Below are positions 53,936-64,000 of a stretch of DNA of 64,000 nt, one piece after another. The notes under the pieces were generated by a model, which had not been told where the DNA came from, did no database searches, and was given only the letters and a program-made list of their open reading frames with translations. Made by a program: the position numbers and the translations under genes. The stretch spans positions 176,674,556 through 176,738,555 of the forward strand of contig CP136067.1 of the NCBI GenBank assembly GCA_032622095.1, given 5' to 3'. The first letter of the stretch is position 1. Each line of letters opens with the position of its first letter. This DNA comes from Siphonodentalium dalli. Lineage: Eukaryota; Mollusca; Scaphopoda; Gadilida; Siphonodentaliidae.

Positions 53936-54499
53936 AATGAAAACAAACACCAGACGTAGCAGTTGTTTACACCACCAGCCTTTCAGATGACATCTATTAT
54001 ACAATTAATGACCTGTGTCTGCAGAGATATAATATCTGCTTCTGGTGAGAGAGGGAAGTTGGTGGGTGGAAGGGCTGTTGGTTGGGGGTAGGGTGAGAGT
54101 CTGGGCCATGTGGGAGGGGGGTAGGGGGGGTAATGGAATGTTACCATAATTTCATTGAAGATGAAAGTTTCATAACTCTGCGGATGTTGTTATAATGGTG
54201 TTACTTTTTCAAATTTTATAACATGTTTAAAAAAAAAAAAATTATATGTTATGTCACTGGCTCTGCCCACATTCGACCCAGTGACCTCATTTGAACAAAT
54301 CTGAACCAGAGCTTCGTAACTATCTGATCTGGTGACCTCATTTGAACAAATCTGAATGTGAGTCACCTGGGGAACATCCACACCAAATATGAACCCATTT
54401 GGTCTTATGGTTCAAGAGAAGATGATTCTTGATGGACGGACGGCTTGACGGATGGACTGACGAGGAGTGATGACAATAGCTCCACCGGAGACTTCGTCT

Positions 54500-55440
54500 C
54501 AGATAAGCTAACAAGAGCTACGCTGGGCATGCAAAATACGCCCTCTCTGGGGAAAAAAGGGGCATAACTCTGGTAAAAATTGGCGGACGGAACTCAAATT
54601 TGAACTTGACCTGTGTTTTGGTGGGAGAAAGTAATATACCAAATTATCATTGAATCCGATAAGCTCTAGTAAAGTTATCATCCGGACAACAAATTTCAGG
54701 TAAGTCAAATTACGTCAAATAAGGGGCATAACTCCGGTGAAAATTGGCGGACGGAACCCAAATTCGAACTTGAGCTGTCTTTTCTCCTAATAAACCCACA
54801 TACCAAATTTGATTGAAATCGGTTCACTCTAACTAAAGTTATCATCCGGACAACAAATTTCAGGGATTTTCTAAGTCAAATTACGTCAAAAAAGGGGCCA
54901 TAACTCTCGCAAAAATTATCGGATTAAAACGAAATTCAGACTTGAGCTGTATTTCTTTATATTTGTAATCCACAAAAAAACAGGTTTTGCGTATAAACAT
55001 TCCAAAATCGAGTTATCATCCAGAAACCAAAAAACATAAGAAAAACTGAATTTTCTGAGTCGAAAAAGGGGCATAACTCTGCCAAAATAATCGGACAGAA
55101 CCCAAGTTCGAACCTGACCTGTGTTTTGGTGGGAGAAATTAATATACCAAATTTGGATTCATTCCGATAAACTATACTATATAAGTTATCATCCGGACAA
55201 CAAATTTCAAGGATTTTCTAAGTCAAAAAACGTCAAATAAGGAGCATTGTGAAAATTGGCGGGCGGAACCCAAATTCGAACTTGAACTTACTTTTCGGCT
55301 AATAAACCCACATACCAAATTTTATTAAATTTGGTTCACTCTAACTAAAGTTATCATCCGGAAACCAGGTTAACGGACGGACACCCGGACGGACGGACAG
55401 ACCAATACTATAATACGGCCGTTTTTCAAACGGGCGTATA
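54500..55440. repeat. Family L tandem array: about five ~172-bp modules
   Basis: GGGGCATAACTCTGG-type module starts are at about 54550, 54722, 54893, 55069 and 55240. Each module contains TTCGAACTTGACCTGT, CATACCAAAT and AGTTATCATCCGG. The array ends in a GGACGGACGGACAGACC stretch. Confidence 0.85.
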
Positions 55441-55596
55441 AAAAGTGTCAATCAACACAATGATATTTAGATGATTTATTGCTTGATTCATACCTCAACT
55501 AACAGCATGATTAATGAATGAATAACAGACAAAACTAAATAAAACATACAGAGCATCTATCCGTGCTGTGAGCGAGTACAAGCTTCCAAGAGATAT

Positions 55597-55813
55597 TACA
55601 GTAATGCCCTAAATAATCGACTCCTTAACCACAGCAGAATTATGGGTAACTTTTCAGGATTTAGTCGGAAATATGGATTGTTGCCATTCATCGGAAAGCT
55701 CTCAGTGAGAGCTTTCCGATGAATGGCAACAAGCCATATTTCTGACTAAATCCTGAAAAATTACCTATTATTCTGCTGTGGTTAAGGAGTCGATTATTTA
55801 GGGCATTACTGTA
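55597..55813. mobile_element. Family D palindromic MITE (copy 11)
   Basis: TACAGTAATGCCCTAAATAATC ... TTAGGGCATTACTGTA, full palindrome. Confidence 0.93.
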
Positions 55814-55999
55814 ATTCAATCTGATGTTTAAATATCCCAAAACATTGGTTATTAAATAGGTTTCACCAACTCGCGGTCAGCAACTACAATAATATTTAAG
55901 GCACTAGGTCACCAAGTTATGTGCACATCTAACTCACTGTGAACCCCAACTGCCATAACATATAGGGTTTCAATATATTTAGTTTGTACTAAAACCTAT

Positions 56000-56475
56000 T
56001 TTAAAGGCCCACTCAATTTTCGAACCCCCAGATCACATATAAAACATGCCATATTATATACCATTTGGAAGAGGAAGCTCTAAAACATTGTATTTTCAAC
56101 GTATTCAATGTAATAAACTGAACATGTTGTTTTTGTTGAGTTACCGAAGTCAGTTCTATGCTCAAGTTTCTGCACAAAGTCTATTATTTTCAATGGAAGG
56201 GGAATAACTCCATATATTTAGATATACAGTTATTCCCCTTCTATTGAAAATAGAACTATAGTTTGCATTCTGGGAGCCATAAATGGGGGAAATGATTTTA
56301 TGATTTCAGCTATTTTCTATTACTCTATGGACACCTTCTGAGACACCGATGTTCCAAATGGTGATGAATTATAGTATTTTAATCATATTTCATGGCATAA
56401 ATTGTTATTAAAACCGTATATCAAGGCATTATAAAATTTTTATTTGGGAACTCAAATATTTAGTGGGCCTTTAAA
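56000..56475. mobile_element. Family M MITE
   Basis: TTTAAAGGCCCACTCAA ... TTTAGTGGGCCTTTAAA. The terminal TTTAAAGG resembles family F. Confidence 0.85.
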
Positions 56476-56754
56476 TAATATACAGACACTCAGTCAACTA
56501 GGGTAGTATCATAGTCATCTTACGGAAACATCCATCATCAATTTTCCGAAAGAGAACAGAATAGAATAGAAGATTATTTTGAATAAATTTTACGACATCG
56601 AATAGCCAAACATAACTTTAACTGCTAACTGTGAGTTTGCGAAACCTCTTTCTTCAGATTATGTTAAGTTTCACAGTGAGGACATACATGTAGCTTACCG
56701 ATTCCTCACAATACAACAATGTCACATCTTCAAACACTGGATGTAGGATACTCC

Positions 56755-57789
56755 TTAACCCTTTCATAATGGGAACTGCTCTGGTGCAGCATTAAAGATC
56801 CTATGCCATAGGGAACTTGCATATATATAAAGATAATGCACTGACTTACAAGGTCAAGGTGAATTTTGATGGGCCAATGTATTCACTTACATATGCGAGG
56901 CTCCCTATGGGATACTCGCATATCTTACTCGTATTTAAATTCCCGCAGTACTATTTTTCGCTCAGTTTTGAATTTGGGCACTTTGAAATCGTGCACCGTG
57001 CTGCGCGAATCAAAACTGACAAAAATATTTTCGTACAAGACTTGTATCTTGTGATAGTTTCAGTTCTTAATCATTCCTGAAGGTACCTATGTATATTAAA
57101 AGACCACCACGATGACAATTAACATCGAGTAAATTGTAACTGCATCAACATTTTGTTGAGACGATAGGTGGTTATGCGCTCAAAATAATCATTCTGACAC
57201 TCACATAGTTATGGACATCAATGAAATGAACATCAAAGAAGTACATAAAAAACAATCATGTATAGATGTGGCTGACTTGAGAGAAAATATGTAGCTGTGG
57301 CTGCGAGTGTTTCAAGTAGCTGGGTTGACATATTTAACTCAGACGGTATGACTACAGTGTCACTCCATGGTGTGGATATGGAGATATGCTTTCATGTTCA
57401 TTCATACGTGAATATGTGTATGTCTTACAAGTATTGCAACATATAAGACTTTAGCATGATTTGCATATGAATAATGGTGTTGAAAATGCATGTCCGCATT
57501 TCAATATAATTGTCTACATACTCAGTCCAACTGTCTGTAATGTATGCTCATGTAAAGTTGAAGTTGAACACCGGAACTGTTGAAACAATTCATTTGGCTA
57601 GCCAGTGTCTACATGGACTTCAAATAAATCAGGAATCATACTATTTTTCGATCAGTTTTAAATTTGTGCACCCATTGGTGCGTGAAAAATAGTACTGCAT
57701 GAATTTACATATGGGTAAGGTCTATAAGAGATTGCATTGGCACAGGGTTTTCGCAAAATTTCATGAAGCTCCAGTCATGGAAGGGTTAA
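56755..57789. mobile_element. Family A MITE (copy 12) split by another element
   Basis: TTAACCCTTTCATAATGGGAAC ... CATGGAAGGGTTAA, interrupted inside the second hairpin at about 56924-57719. Confidence 0.85.
56924..57719. mobile_element. Insert with long inverted ends inside family A
   Basis: The ends CTTACTCGTATTTAAATTCC...GCAGTACTATTTTTCGC and, inverted, CTTACCCATATGTAAATTCA...GCAGTACTATTTTTCAC match over about 40 bases. No coding sequence. The target duplication is not clear. Confidence 0.75.
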
Positions 57790-58006
57790 AACTAGAAATT
57801 TATGTATGAAAAAGCTTTCAAGAGACTCTGAGCAGCAGATTCCATGAAGATAAATACAAATGAAGCTTGTAAACATTGCTCAAGTAAGCATGCATATGGG
57901 AATGAATGTGAGCCAATAATTCATTTTGATGACTTGATAGCTGATGAGTAATGATGGAAATTTCTATCCGATGAATGGAACATGATTGAAGAAATATACA
58001 GATGCA

Positions 58007-58396
58007 TTAACCCTTTACCCAACAAACCGGCCAAATAAAGCTTCAACAGCCTAAAATATCTTCGGTCTGTCTCAATAGAACCATACAAATATGGATATCA
58101 ATGGAACCGGCTCCTTGACCACATTGTGATGGTTACAGTTATGCCCTGTGCCAATGCATTCTCTTATATATGCGAGTCGACCATAGGTCGCCTCGCATAT
58201 ATAAGAGAATGCATTGGCCTAAAAATAATCTTTTTTTAACACTTTTTACCATTTTTTCTTACATTCTTTAACAATTTTATAATTTTTAATGTGTTAAGCC
58301 AATGCATTCTCTTATATATGCGAGGCGACCTATGGTCGACTCGCATATATAAGAGAATGCATTGGCACAGGGCCCTTCTGTTGGGTAAAGGGTTAA
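58007..58396. mobile_element. Family B MITE (copy 7)
   Basis: TTAACCCTTTACCCAACAAACC ... CTGTTGGGTAAAGGGTTAA. Confidence 0.95.
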
Positions 58397-58619
58397 ACCC
58401 TTCTATACTAAATACTTATTGATGAGTAGCTCCCTCAGGAAATGTTGAGATAATAAGTTCAACAAACGACCATATGTCGTTTGTTGAACTTATTATCTGA
58501 ACATTTCCCACCTATGAATCATACTGTTCTTTTATTATCTGTTGTCTGAATAATAGACCATTCCAATGAATACATTTCTCAATGGGTGGGAGAATTCTTT
58601 TAGTATAGAACGGGTAAAT
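58393..58619. mobile_element. Family H MITE (copy 7), abutting family B
   Basis: TTAAACCCTTCTATACTAAATAC ... TTTTAGTATAGAACGGGTAAA. Centre is GTTGAACTTATTATCTGAAC facing its inverse around CATATG. Confidence 0.85.
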
Positions 58620-58798
58620 AAGGTCTGGCAAATCCCATTTATAGCTATAATAGAGAGGTTTAGATTGTGAAATGGCAAACTTCAAACTTGGGTTACTGTA
58701 GAAATATTCTTGGCGCAAAAGCACTGTGGATATATGTCGATAAGTTGAACAGGGCGACTTCACAGAAATCAATAAGCAAACTGTGTGTGAGTAATATT

Positions 58799-58944
58799 AT
58801 CCATCATGACCTGGGGTGTGGATGGAAAAATCTCACCCGAGGGTGATATTTGGGCCGGATACGAGTCTTGCCTATTGTCCGGACCAAATAATTCGTCCCC
58901 GAGGGTGAGATATTTCCACGCCCACATCCCAGGTCATGATGGAT
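58799..58944. mobile_element. Palindromic repeat (ATCCATCATGACCTGGG)
   Basis: ATCCATCATGACCTGGGGTG ... CATCCCAGGTCATGATGGAT, with internal CTCACCCGAGGGTGATAT. An open frame across it is a by-product. Confidence 0.8.
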
Positions 58945-59546
58945 CATTTTTCTCCCAACCCAAGAGCCTTATTCCGCTTTTTGTTTTATCCAAATCTTTG
59001 GCACATTCCAGTAGCTTTGTAAAGGTACAACTGGGGAGAAAACTTATGCAATATTTGTGATTATCTGAGATGATGTTCGCAAAATTAGTCGTTTATATTG
59101 CATGTTATGCAACTCTGCGCTTGCAATTGAGGTTATGATGAAGGTTCTTCGTGTTTAACATGATGGAGGCTATCTCCATTTGCATTAGCCTCCACGAATT
59201 CTTCCGCATTTATTTACTTGAAACGTGAAGCATAACTGGTTGGTCGCCATTGTTTTAGTTGACACAAATCATGATGACTGATTGTTAAAATAGTTCCGGC
59301 TCTTAATTAAATAGGTAAAGTAGTCACGTGTTGGGTGAGACAGGGAAATCTCACCCAGCTATCCCACAGGGCTGCATGTGCTAAAATGTGTAAGGGGTGG
59401 GGAAAATGTATTGTCTCATAATCTGCTTGCTTGCTTAACAATTTAATACATGTAAAGTTCCACATCGCGAAATGCGTTAAAGCAAACTTCACATGAATTT
59501 TATGTGATTTTGGGTGGACAAATGAATATTAGTCTAAGATGTTTAG

Positions 59547-59810
59547 TTTACCCTTTCATGATGGGAAAACCACTGGTGCAGCGTTAAATATCCTGTGCAA
59601 GTACATTCTCTCTTATATATGTGAGTCTCTCATAGGGAGCCTTGCATATAACAGAGAATGCACTGGCTTACAATGTCAAGGCAATATTGTTAGGCCAATG
59701 TATTCTCTTATATATGTGAGGCTCCCTATGGGAGACTCGCATATACAAGAGAATGCATTGGCACAGGGTTTGCGCAAAATTTCAGGAAGCTGCAGTCATC
59801 AAAGGGTTAA
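59547..59810. mobile_element. Family A MITE (copy 13)
   Basis: TTTACCCTTTCATGATGGGAA ... CATCAAAGGGTTAA. Confidence 0.9.
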
Positions 59811-60279
59811 CGTACCATAAGTCAACGGTATGCCGACTATATGCATTGGGTTATTGCGTTTGCTGCAAGTATGAAGTTGCCATATGGACTCGGAATGATC
59901 TAAGCTACATGTAGATTCTACAAAACAGGAACGAATGTCAATCCCATGAGTCGGCTGACCGTCGGTATCTATTAGCGACCCAAGTTTGAAGTTCAACATT
60001 TTAAAATCTAAATCTTGCTAATGGCTAGGTCTAGCTATTATTGATCAATGTCGTTATTGCAGAAAAAACATTTTGCTAATTTACATTGGATGAACATGTA
60101 GTTATTGACACAAACTGTTGTAATCAAATTTGACATTATTTGTTTGTTACACAGGACGGAAGCACTCATTAATATTCCTGTTGCACCAGGTTACACAGCA
60201 TATTGGAAAGTTGGAAGATCTCAGATATATCCGAATATCTGTTTTGATATATAATATACTACTTAGACATGTGCACACA

Positions 60280-60533
60280 CAAGCCTTGAAATAGTGTGTC
60301 TGTCATTTGCAGAATGAGGTCCCCAGAGGGTGAATTTAGTGATGCTACCCTGCATAGCAGGCTAACATCACCAAATTCACTGTCTGGGAACCTCATTCTG
60401 CTGAGGTGTAAGCAGAATGAGGTCCCCAGAGGGTGAATTTGGTGATGCTAGCCCACTATGCGGGGTAGCATCACTAAATTCACCCTCTGGGAACCTCATT
60501 CTGCAAATGACAGACACACTATTTCAAGGCTTG
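60280..60533. mobile_element. Family E MITE, short form, two hairpins
   Basis: CAAGCCTTGAAATAGTGTGTC ... CACTATTTCAAGGCTTG. I see no 8-bp duplication. Confidence 0.9.
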
Positions 60534-60542
60534 TGGTCTATG

Positions 60543-60778
60543 TTAACCCTTTCATGATTGGAGCTGTGCACTGAAGATCCTGTACCAGTACATTCTCATA
60601 TCTATGCGAGTCTCCCATAGGGAGCCTCGCATATATAAGAGCATGCACTGGCTTACAAGGACTAGCAAATATTTTTAAGCCAATGTTTTCTCTTGATTAT
60701 GCGAGTCTCCCATAGAGAATATATTGGCACAGGGTTTTCACAAGGGTTTTCATGAAGCTCCAGTCATGGAAGGGTTAA
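60543..60778. mobile_element. Family A MITE (copy 14)
   Basis: TTAACCCTTTCATGATTGGAGC ... CATGGAAGGGTTAA. It begins 10 bases after a family E copy. Confidence 0.9.
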
Positions 60779-61565
60779 GTTCAGTTCTCAAAGACACAAC
60801 ATGAGTGTTGAAATATTTAGCTATTAGCAAAATATTATTTGTTGACATCAGTAAAATTTGCTTATTGTACTTTTCAATGATTGTTTTCTGATTTTAATTT
60901 TCTCTTTAACCAAATTTGCTTGTCCTGTATATATTCATAATAGTTAGATATAGCTATCATAGCTATAGTAGAATAGCTGTAATTGCCCAGACCTGTCAGT
61001 TAATCAAATATTGAAACAAGTTCAACAACGCCACAGAATCTCATTCATAATCTCATTTGAACATCTACCCCATTTAGATCACATATATCCATAAACGTCT
61101 CCAAAAAAACATAGTTGATTTGAAATCAAACTTAAAAACTCAAGCTAAAACTAAACATTTTGTATCTGAAATTGAAATTTTCAGTTTCAATTGGAAATTC
61201 AGATTTGGAATGACATTCAAGAAAATTCATCGGCAATCTTGATGTTTAAATGCACTTAATATTCACCTTCAAATTTTGTGTTATAAAAAAAGTAGAAATT
61301 GATAGTTCATTCAAAATTGAAATTCATAATTTCTCAGCATTTTGACCTGACGTAAACAAGAAATTTATATCTGAACTTCTTTTAGCTCGGGTTCAAACTT
61401 TAAAACTGGATGTTTTAATTAAACTAATATATTGAAATTATTGAATATTGTTATCTAAATAAATCATGGCTGACTGAAATGAATTGCATAAACCACTTGA
61501 GTTAATAAAATAAACTCAATTTTCCCATAAACACAAAAAAATATGTGACAAATATCACACCTAAA
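60779..61565. other. AT-rich sequence, nothing recognised
   Basis: Repeated TTGAAATT/AAATTCA motifs only. Confidence 0.4.
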
Positions 61566-61586
61566 CAGGCCTGAAAATATGGTGCT

Positions 61587-61757
61587 GGACAGAATGAGGT
61601 CCCCAGAGGGTGAGCTGGACAGAATGAGGTCCCCAGAGGGTGAGCTGGACAGAATGAGGTCCCCAGAGGGTGAGCTGGACAGAATGAGGTCCCCAGAGGG
61701 TGAGCTGGACAGAATGAGGTCCCCAGAGGGTGAGCTGGACAGAATGAGGTCCCCAGA
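61587..61757. repeat. 30-bp tandem repeat of a MITE arm, 6 copies
   Basis: GACAGAATGAGGTCCCCAGA plus GGGTGAGCTG repeated. Five copies are complete and the sixth runs into AGATATAT. Confidence 0.97.
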
Positions 61758-61765
61758 AGATATAT

Positions 61766-62166
61766 TTAACCCTTTACCCAACAAACCGGCCAAAACCGGC
61801 CAAATAAAGCTTCAACAGCCTAAAATATCTTCGGTCTGTCTCAACAGAACCATACAAATATGGATATCATTGGAACCGGCTCCTTGACCACATTGTGATA
61901 GTTACAGTTATGCCCTGTGCCAATGCATTCTCTTATATATGCGAGTCGACCATAGGTCGCCTCGCATATATAAGAGAATGCATTGGCCTAAAACAAAATC
62001 TTTTTTTAACACTTTTTACCATTTTTTCTTACATTCTTTAACAATTTTATAATTTTTAATGTGTTAAGCCAATGCATTCTCTTATATATGCGAGGCGACC
62101 TATGGTCGACTCGCATATATAAGAGAATGCATTGGCACAGGGCCCTTCTGTTGGGTAAAGGGTTAA
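61766..62166. mobile_element. Family B MITE (copy 8), nested in family E
   Basis: TTAACCCTTTACCCAACAAACC ... CTGTTGGGTAAAGGGTTAA. Family E resumes with GTGATGCTACCC. Confidence 0.95.
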
Positions 62167-62847
62167 GTGATGCTACCCTGCACAGCGGGCTAGCATTACT
62201 AAATTCACCCTCTGTGGACCTCATTCTGCATGGTCTAATCTGCTATTGGAAGACCTAGACACAAATTTAAATTCCCAGATGGTGACGGGCACCTTGATTA
62301 TGTAATGAGTCGTCTGCGAATTTGGGGATATAGCGAATCTAAGCTAAACAGAAAAAGAAACTTTCTGAAGAAACTAAAAACATGTTAATTTGATAAAAAA
62401 GATAATTTGCAGAGAAAATGAGGCATATGCAGAATGAGGTCCCCAGAAGGTGAATTTAGTGATGCTAGCCCACTGTGCGTGGTAGCGTCACTAAATTAAC
62501 CTTCTGGGGACCTCATTCTGTAAATGTCCGGCACCATATTTTCAGGTCTATAAATGGAAGTATACAATGTGACTCAACAAATATCCAGCCAAACCGGCAG
62601 AAAATAATAACTTAAATCTCAACAAAAACAAAAACATTTATATCTCAACAGGGCCTAGGCATGGCTATAGCACTCAACATTAGATATATAAGAAATCATG
62701 TAGAATTGCATAATTAAAAACATTACACATTTTCACTTTAAAAGGAATGAATCTCGACTTATTCTGGTATATTTGAGAAATAACTTAAATTTCTATTAAG
62801 TTTATGAAGTAATAATGTTAAAAAATTATATAAGATGTGTAGAGAAT

Positions 62848-63109
62848 TTAACCGTTTCATGACAGGAGCTGTGCTGATGCAGCATTAAATATCATGTGCC
62901 AGTGCATTCTCTTATATATGTAAGTATCCCATAGGGAGCCTCACATATATAAGAGAATGCACTGACTTACAAGGTCAAGGTAAATATTGTTAGGCCAATA
63001 TATTCTCTTATATATGGGAGGCTCCCTATGGGAGACTTGCATATATAAGAGAATGCATTGGCACAGGGTTTTTTGCAAAATATCAGGAAGCTTCAGATGG
63101 GAGGGTTAA
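62848..63109. mobile_element. Family A MITE (copy 15)
   Basis: TTAACCGTTTCATGACAGGAGC ... CTTCAGATGGGAGGGTTAA. Confidence 0.9.
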
Positions 63110-64000
63110 TATAGGGTGTATTCTGATCCACGTTCTTGTGTCTTCATGAATGGTAGACCACCAAGAGGTAATACGCGAGTGACGATTGGAACACCGAGAA
63201 CATGCCAAGAAAAGGCCAAGAAGGTGTATTGATTTTCACTCTTCCCAGTTGTCAGGGAGTGAAAGTTAAATCACGCGATCATGACATTACTGTTTTCCCA
63301 GCTCAGCTATTGGTGTTTGAATTGTCAAAAACCTGTTCTCGGTGTTAAGTTTTGGTAACCTACGATTCACGAACAATAAAGAATACTGATTTGAGTACAA
63401 GCAAAGTTAATTTGCCTTTAACATTTAAGGTTGTAATTTCATAAACTTTATCGAAATGTGAATTATTTCTAATAATTTAACCATGAAATCAGCCATAAAC
63501 TACTATTCTCAATAGTTTTCCAGAAAAAGAACACAAGAGGTTTCATAAATACCTCTTTTAGACTTATAAAGAAGTTTCAAGTTTGTTTTAAATTACTTTG
63601 TAATATAGCCATAATTAGCAGATATTCAGTTGATAAGCAAACCAATATTTATATCTAAATTGCTGGAAAAGGCACCAGTATAAAATAGTACAAAGGTTAG
63701 ACACTGGCAGCGATGGGGTGATCATATTCTCTGTATTTGCAAAGAATTTATATTGATTACGAAATTTGAAGCATTTGTATATACAGTATTTGTAATCAAG
63801 AATTCTAGGAGCCAAAGTATTGTATTTGTAATCAAATACCTTGATACATGGAGATTATTTTCAATTACTTTTTTATTTCTAATAATTTTGATTACATCAT
63901 TACCAACATATTCTAGATTATTTTATTTTGAGAGTTGAGGTGAAACATATCTTACAATGACATCTACTTGAAGGGGCCAATGCCAATATGTTAGTTTAAT
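63110..64000. other. Right edge, no gene recognised
   Basis: AT-rich, with a short direct repeat of TATTTGTAATCAA near 63790-63835. No supported frame. Confidence 0.4.

Larger units (their letters stand above)
61566..62549. mobile_element. Family E MITE, long form, with tandem array and family B insertion
   Basis: Starts CAGGCCTGAAAATATGGTGC and ends GGCACCATATTTTCAGGTCT. The left hairpin arm has turned into a 30-bp tandem repeat, and a family B element sits next to it. Confidence 0.88.

Noticed and set aside
58806-59060. 84-codon open frame downstream of the gene
   Set aside because: Most of it reads through a palindromic repeat (58799-58944).
61579-61887. Open frame with a repeated [10 protein letters not shown] motif
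   Set aside because: It is a 30-bp tandem repeat of a MITE arm; similar RMRSPEGEF peptides occur wherever family E hairpins are read through.

Overview
The window is animal nuclear DNA, most likely from a marine invertebrate. It is AT-rich, and its only recognisable host gene has many short exons joined by canonical GT-AG introns. Almost all of the intron and flanking sequence is made of palindromic, non-coding transposable elements. I cannot name the species. The gene is closer to invertebrate than to vertebrate homologues in its N-terminal region, and a roughly 172-bp module of the kind seen in mollusc and related genomes is present; both fit a lophotrochozoan or ambulacrarian.

Host gene (plus strand, about 11859-49834). 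This is a cytoplasmic dynein-1 intermediate chain (DYNC1I family). I placed 15 coding exons: a 24-nt micro-exon, a tandemly duplicated 36-nt micro-exon (two alternatives), a 78-nt exon, the acidic linker, the roadblock-binding helix region, then nine exons covering the WD40 propeller and the C-terminus with its stop codon. All exon phases fit together. The exons for the N-terminal coiled coil, which binds dynactin p150, were not found and probably lie before the window. One exon (35993-36106) has a tandem duplication of its acceptor and first 45 coding bases.

Retroelement (minus strand, about 37085-41930). In the 8.25-kb intron between WD40 exons lies a GC-richer, decayed DIRS/Ngaro-type tyrosine-recombinase retrotransposon. 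In order it has a Gag-like region, reverse transcriptase, RNase H, a truncated tyrosine recombinase, and an SGNH (GDSL-like) hydrolase domain. It is broken by stops and frameshifts, and a TTAA-flanked MITE with a long poly-T tract has inserted in it.

MITE landscape. At least ten families recur. Families A, B, C, H and J all begin TTAACCCTTT and end AAAGGGTTAA or close variants, which suggests one piggyBac-type mobilising system. A, B and C carry the same paired hairpin core (GCATTCTCTTATATATGCGAG...) inside quite different outer arms. Family D is a near-perfect TA-flanked palindrome with 11 copies. Family E is built from GAATGAGGTCCCCAGAGGG hairpins with 8-bp target duplications. Single elements include two hAT-like MITEs with perfect 8-bp duplications and a foldback element with a 9-bp duplication. 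Nested insertions are frequent and give a relative order of activity.

The right flank (after about 51000) contains no gene that I recognise. It holds further MITEs, a five-unit array of ~172-bp modules, and unique AT-rich sequence.
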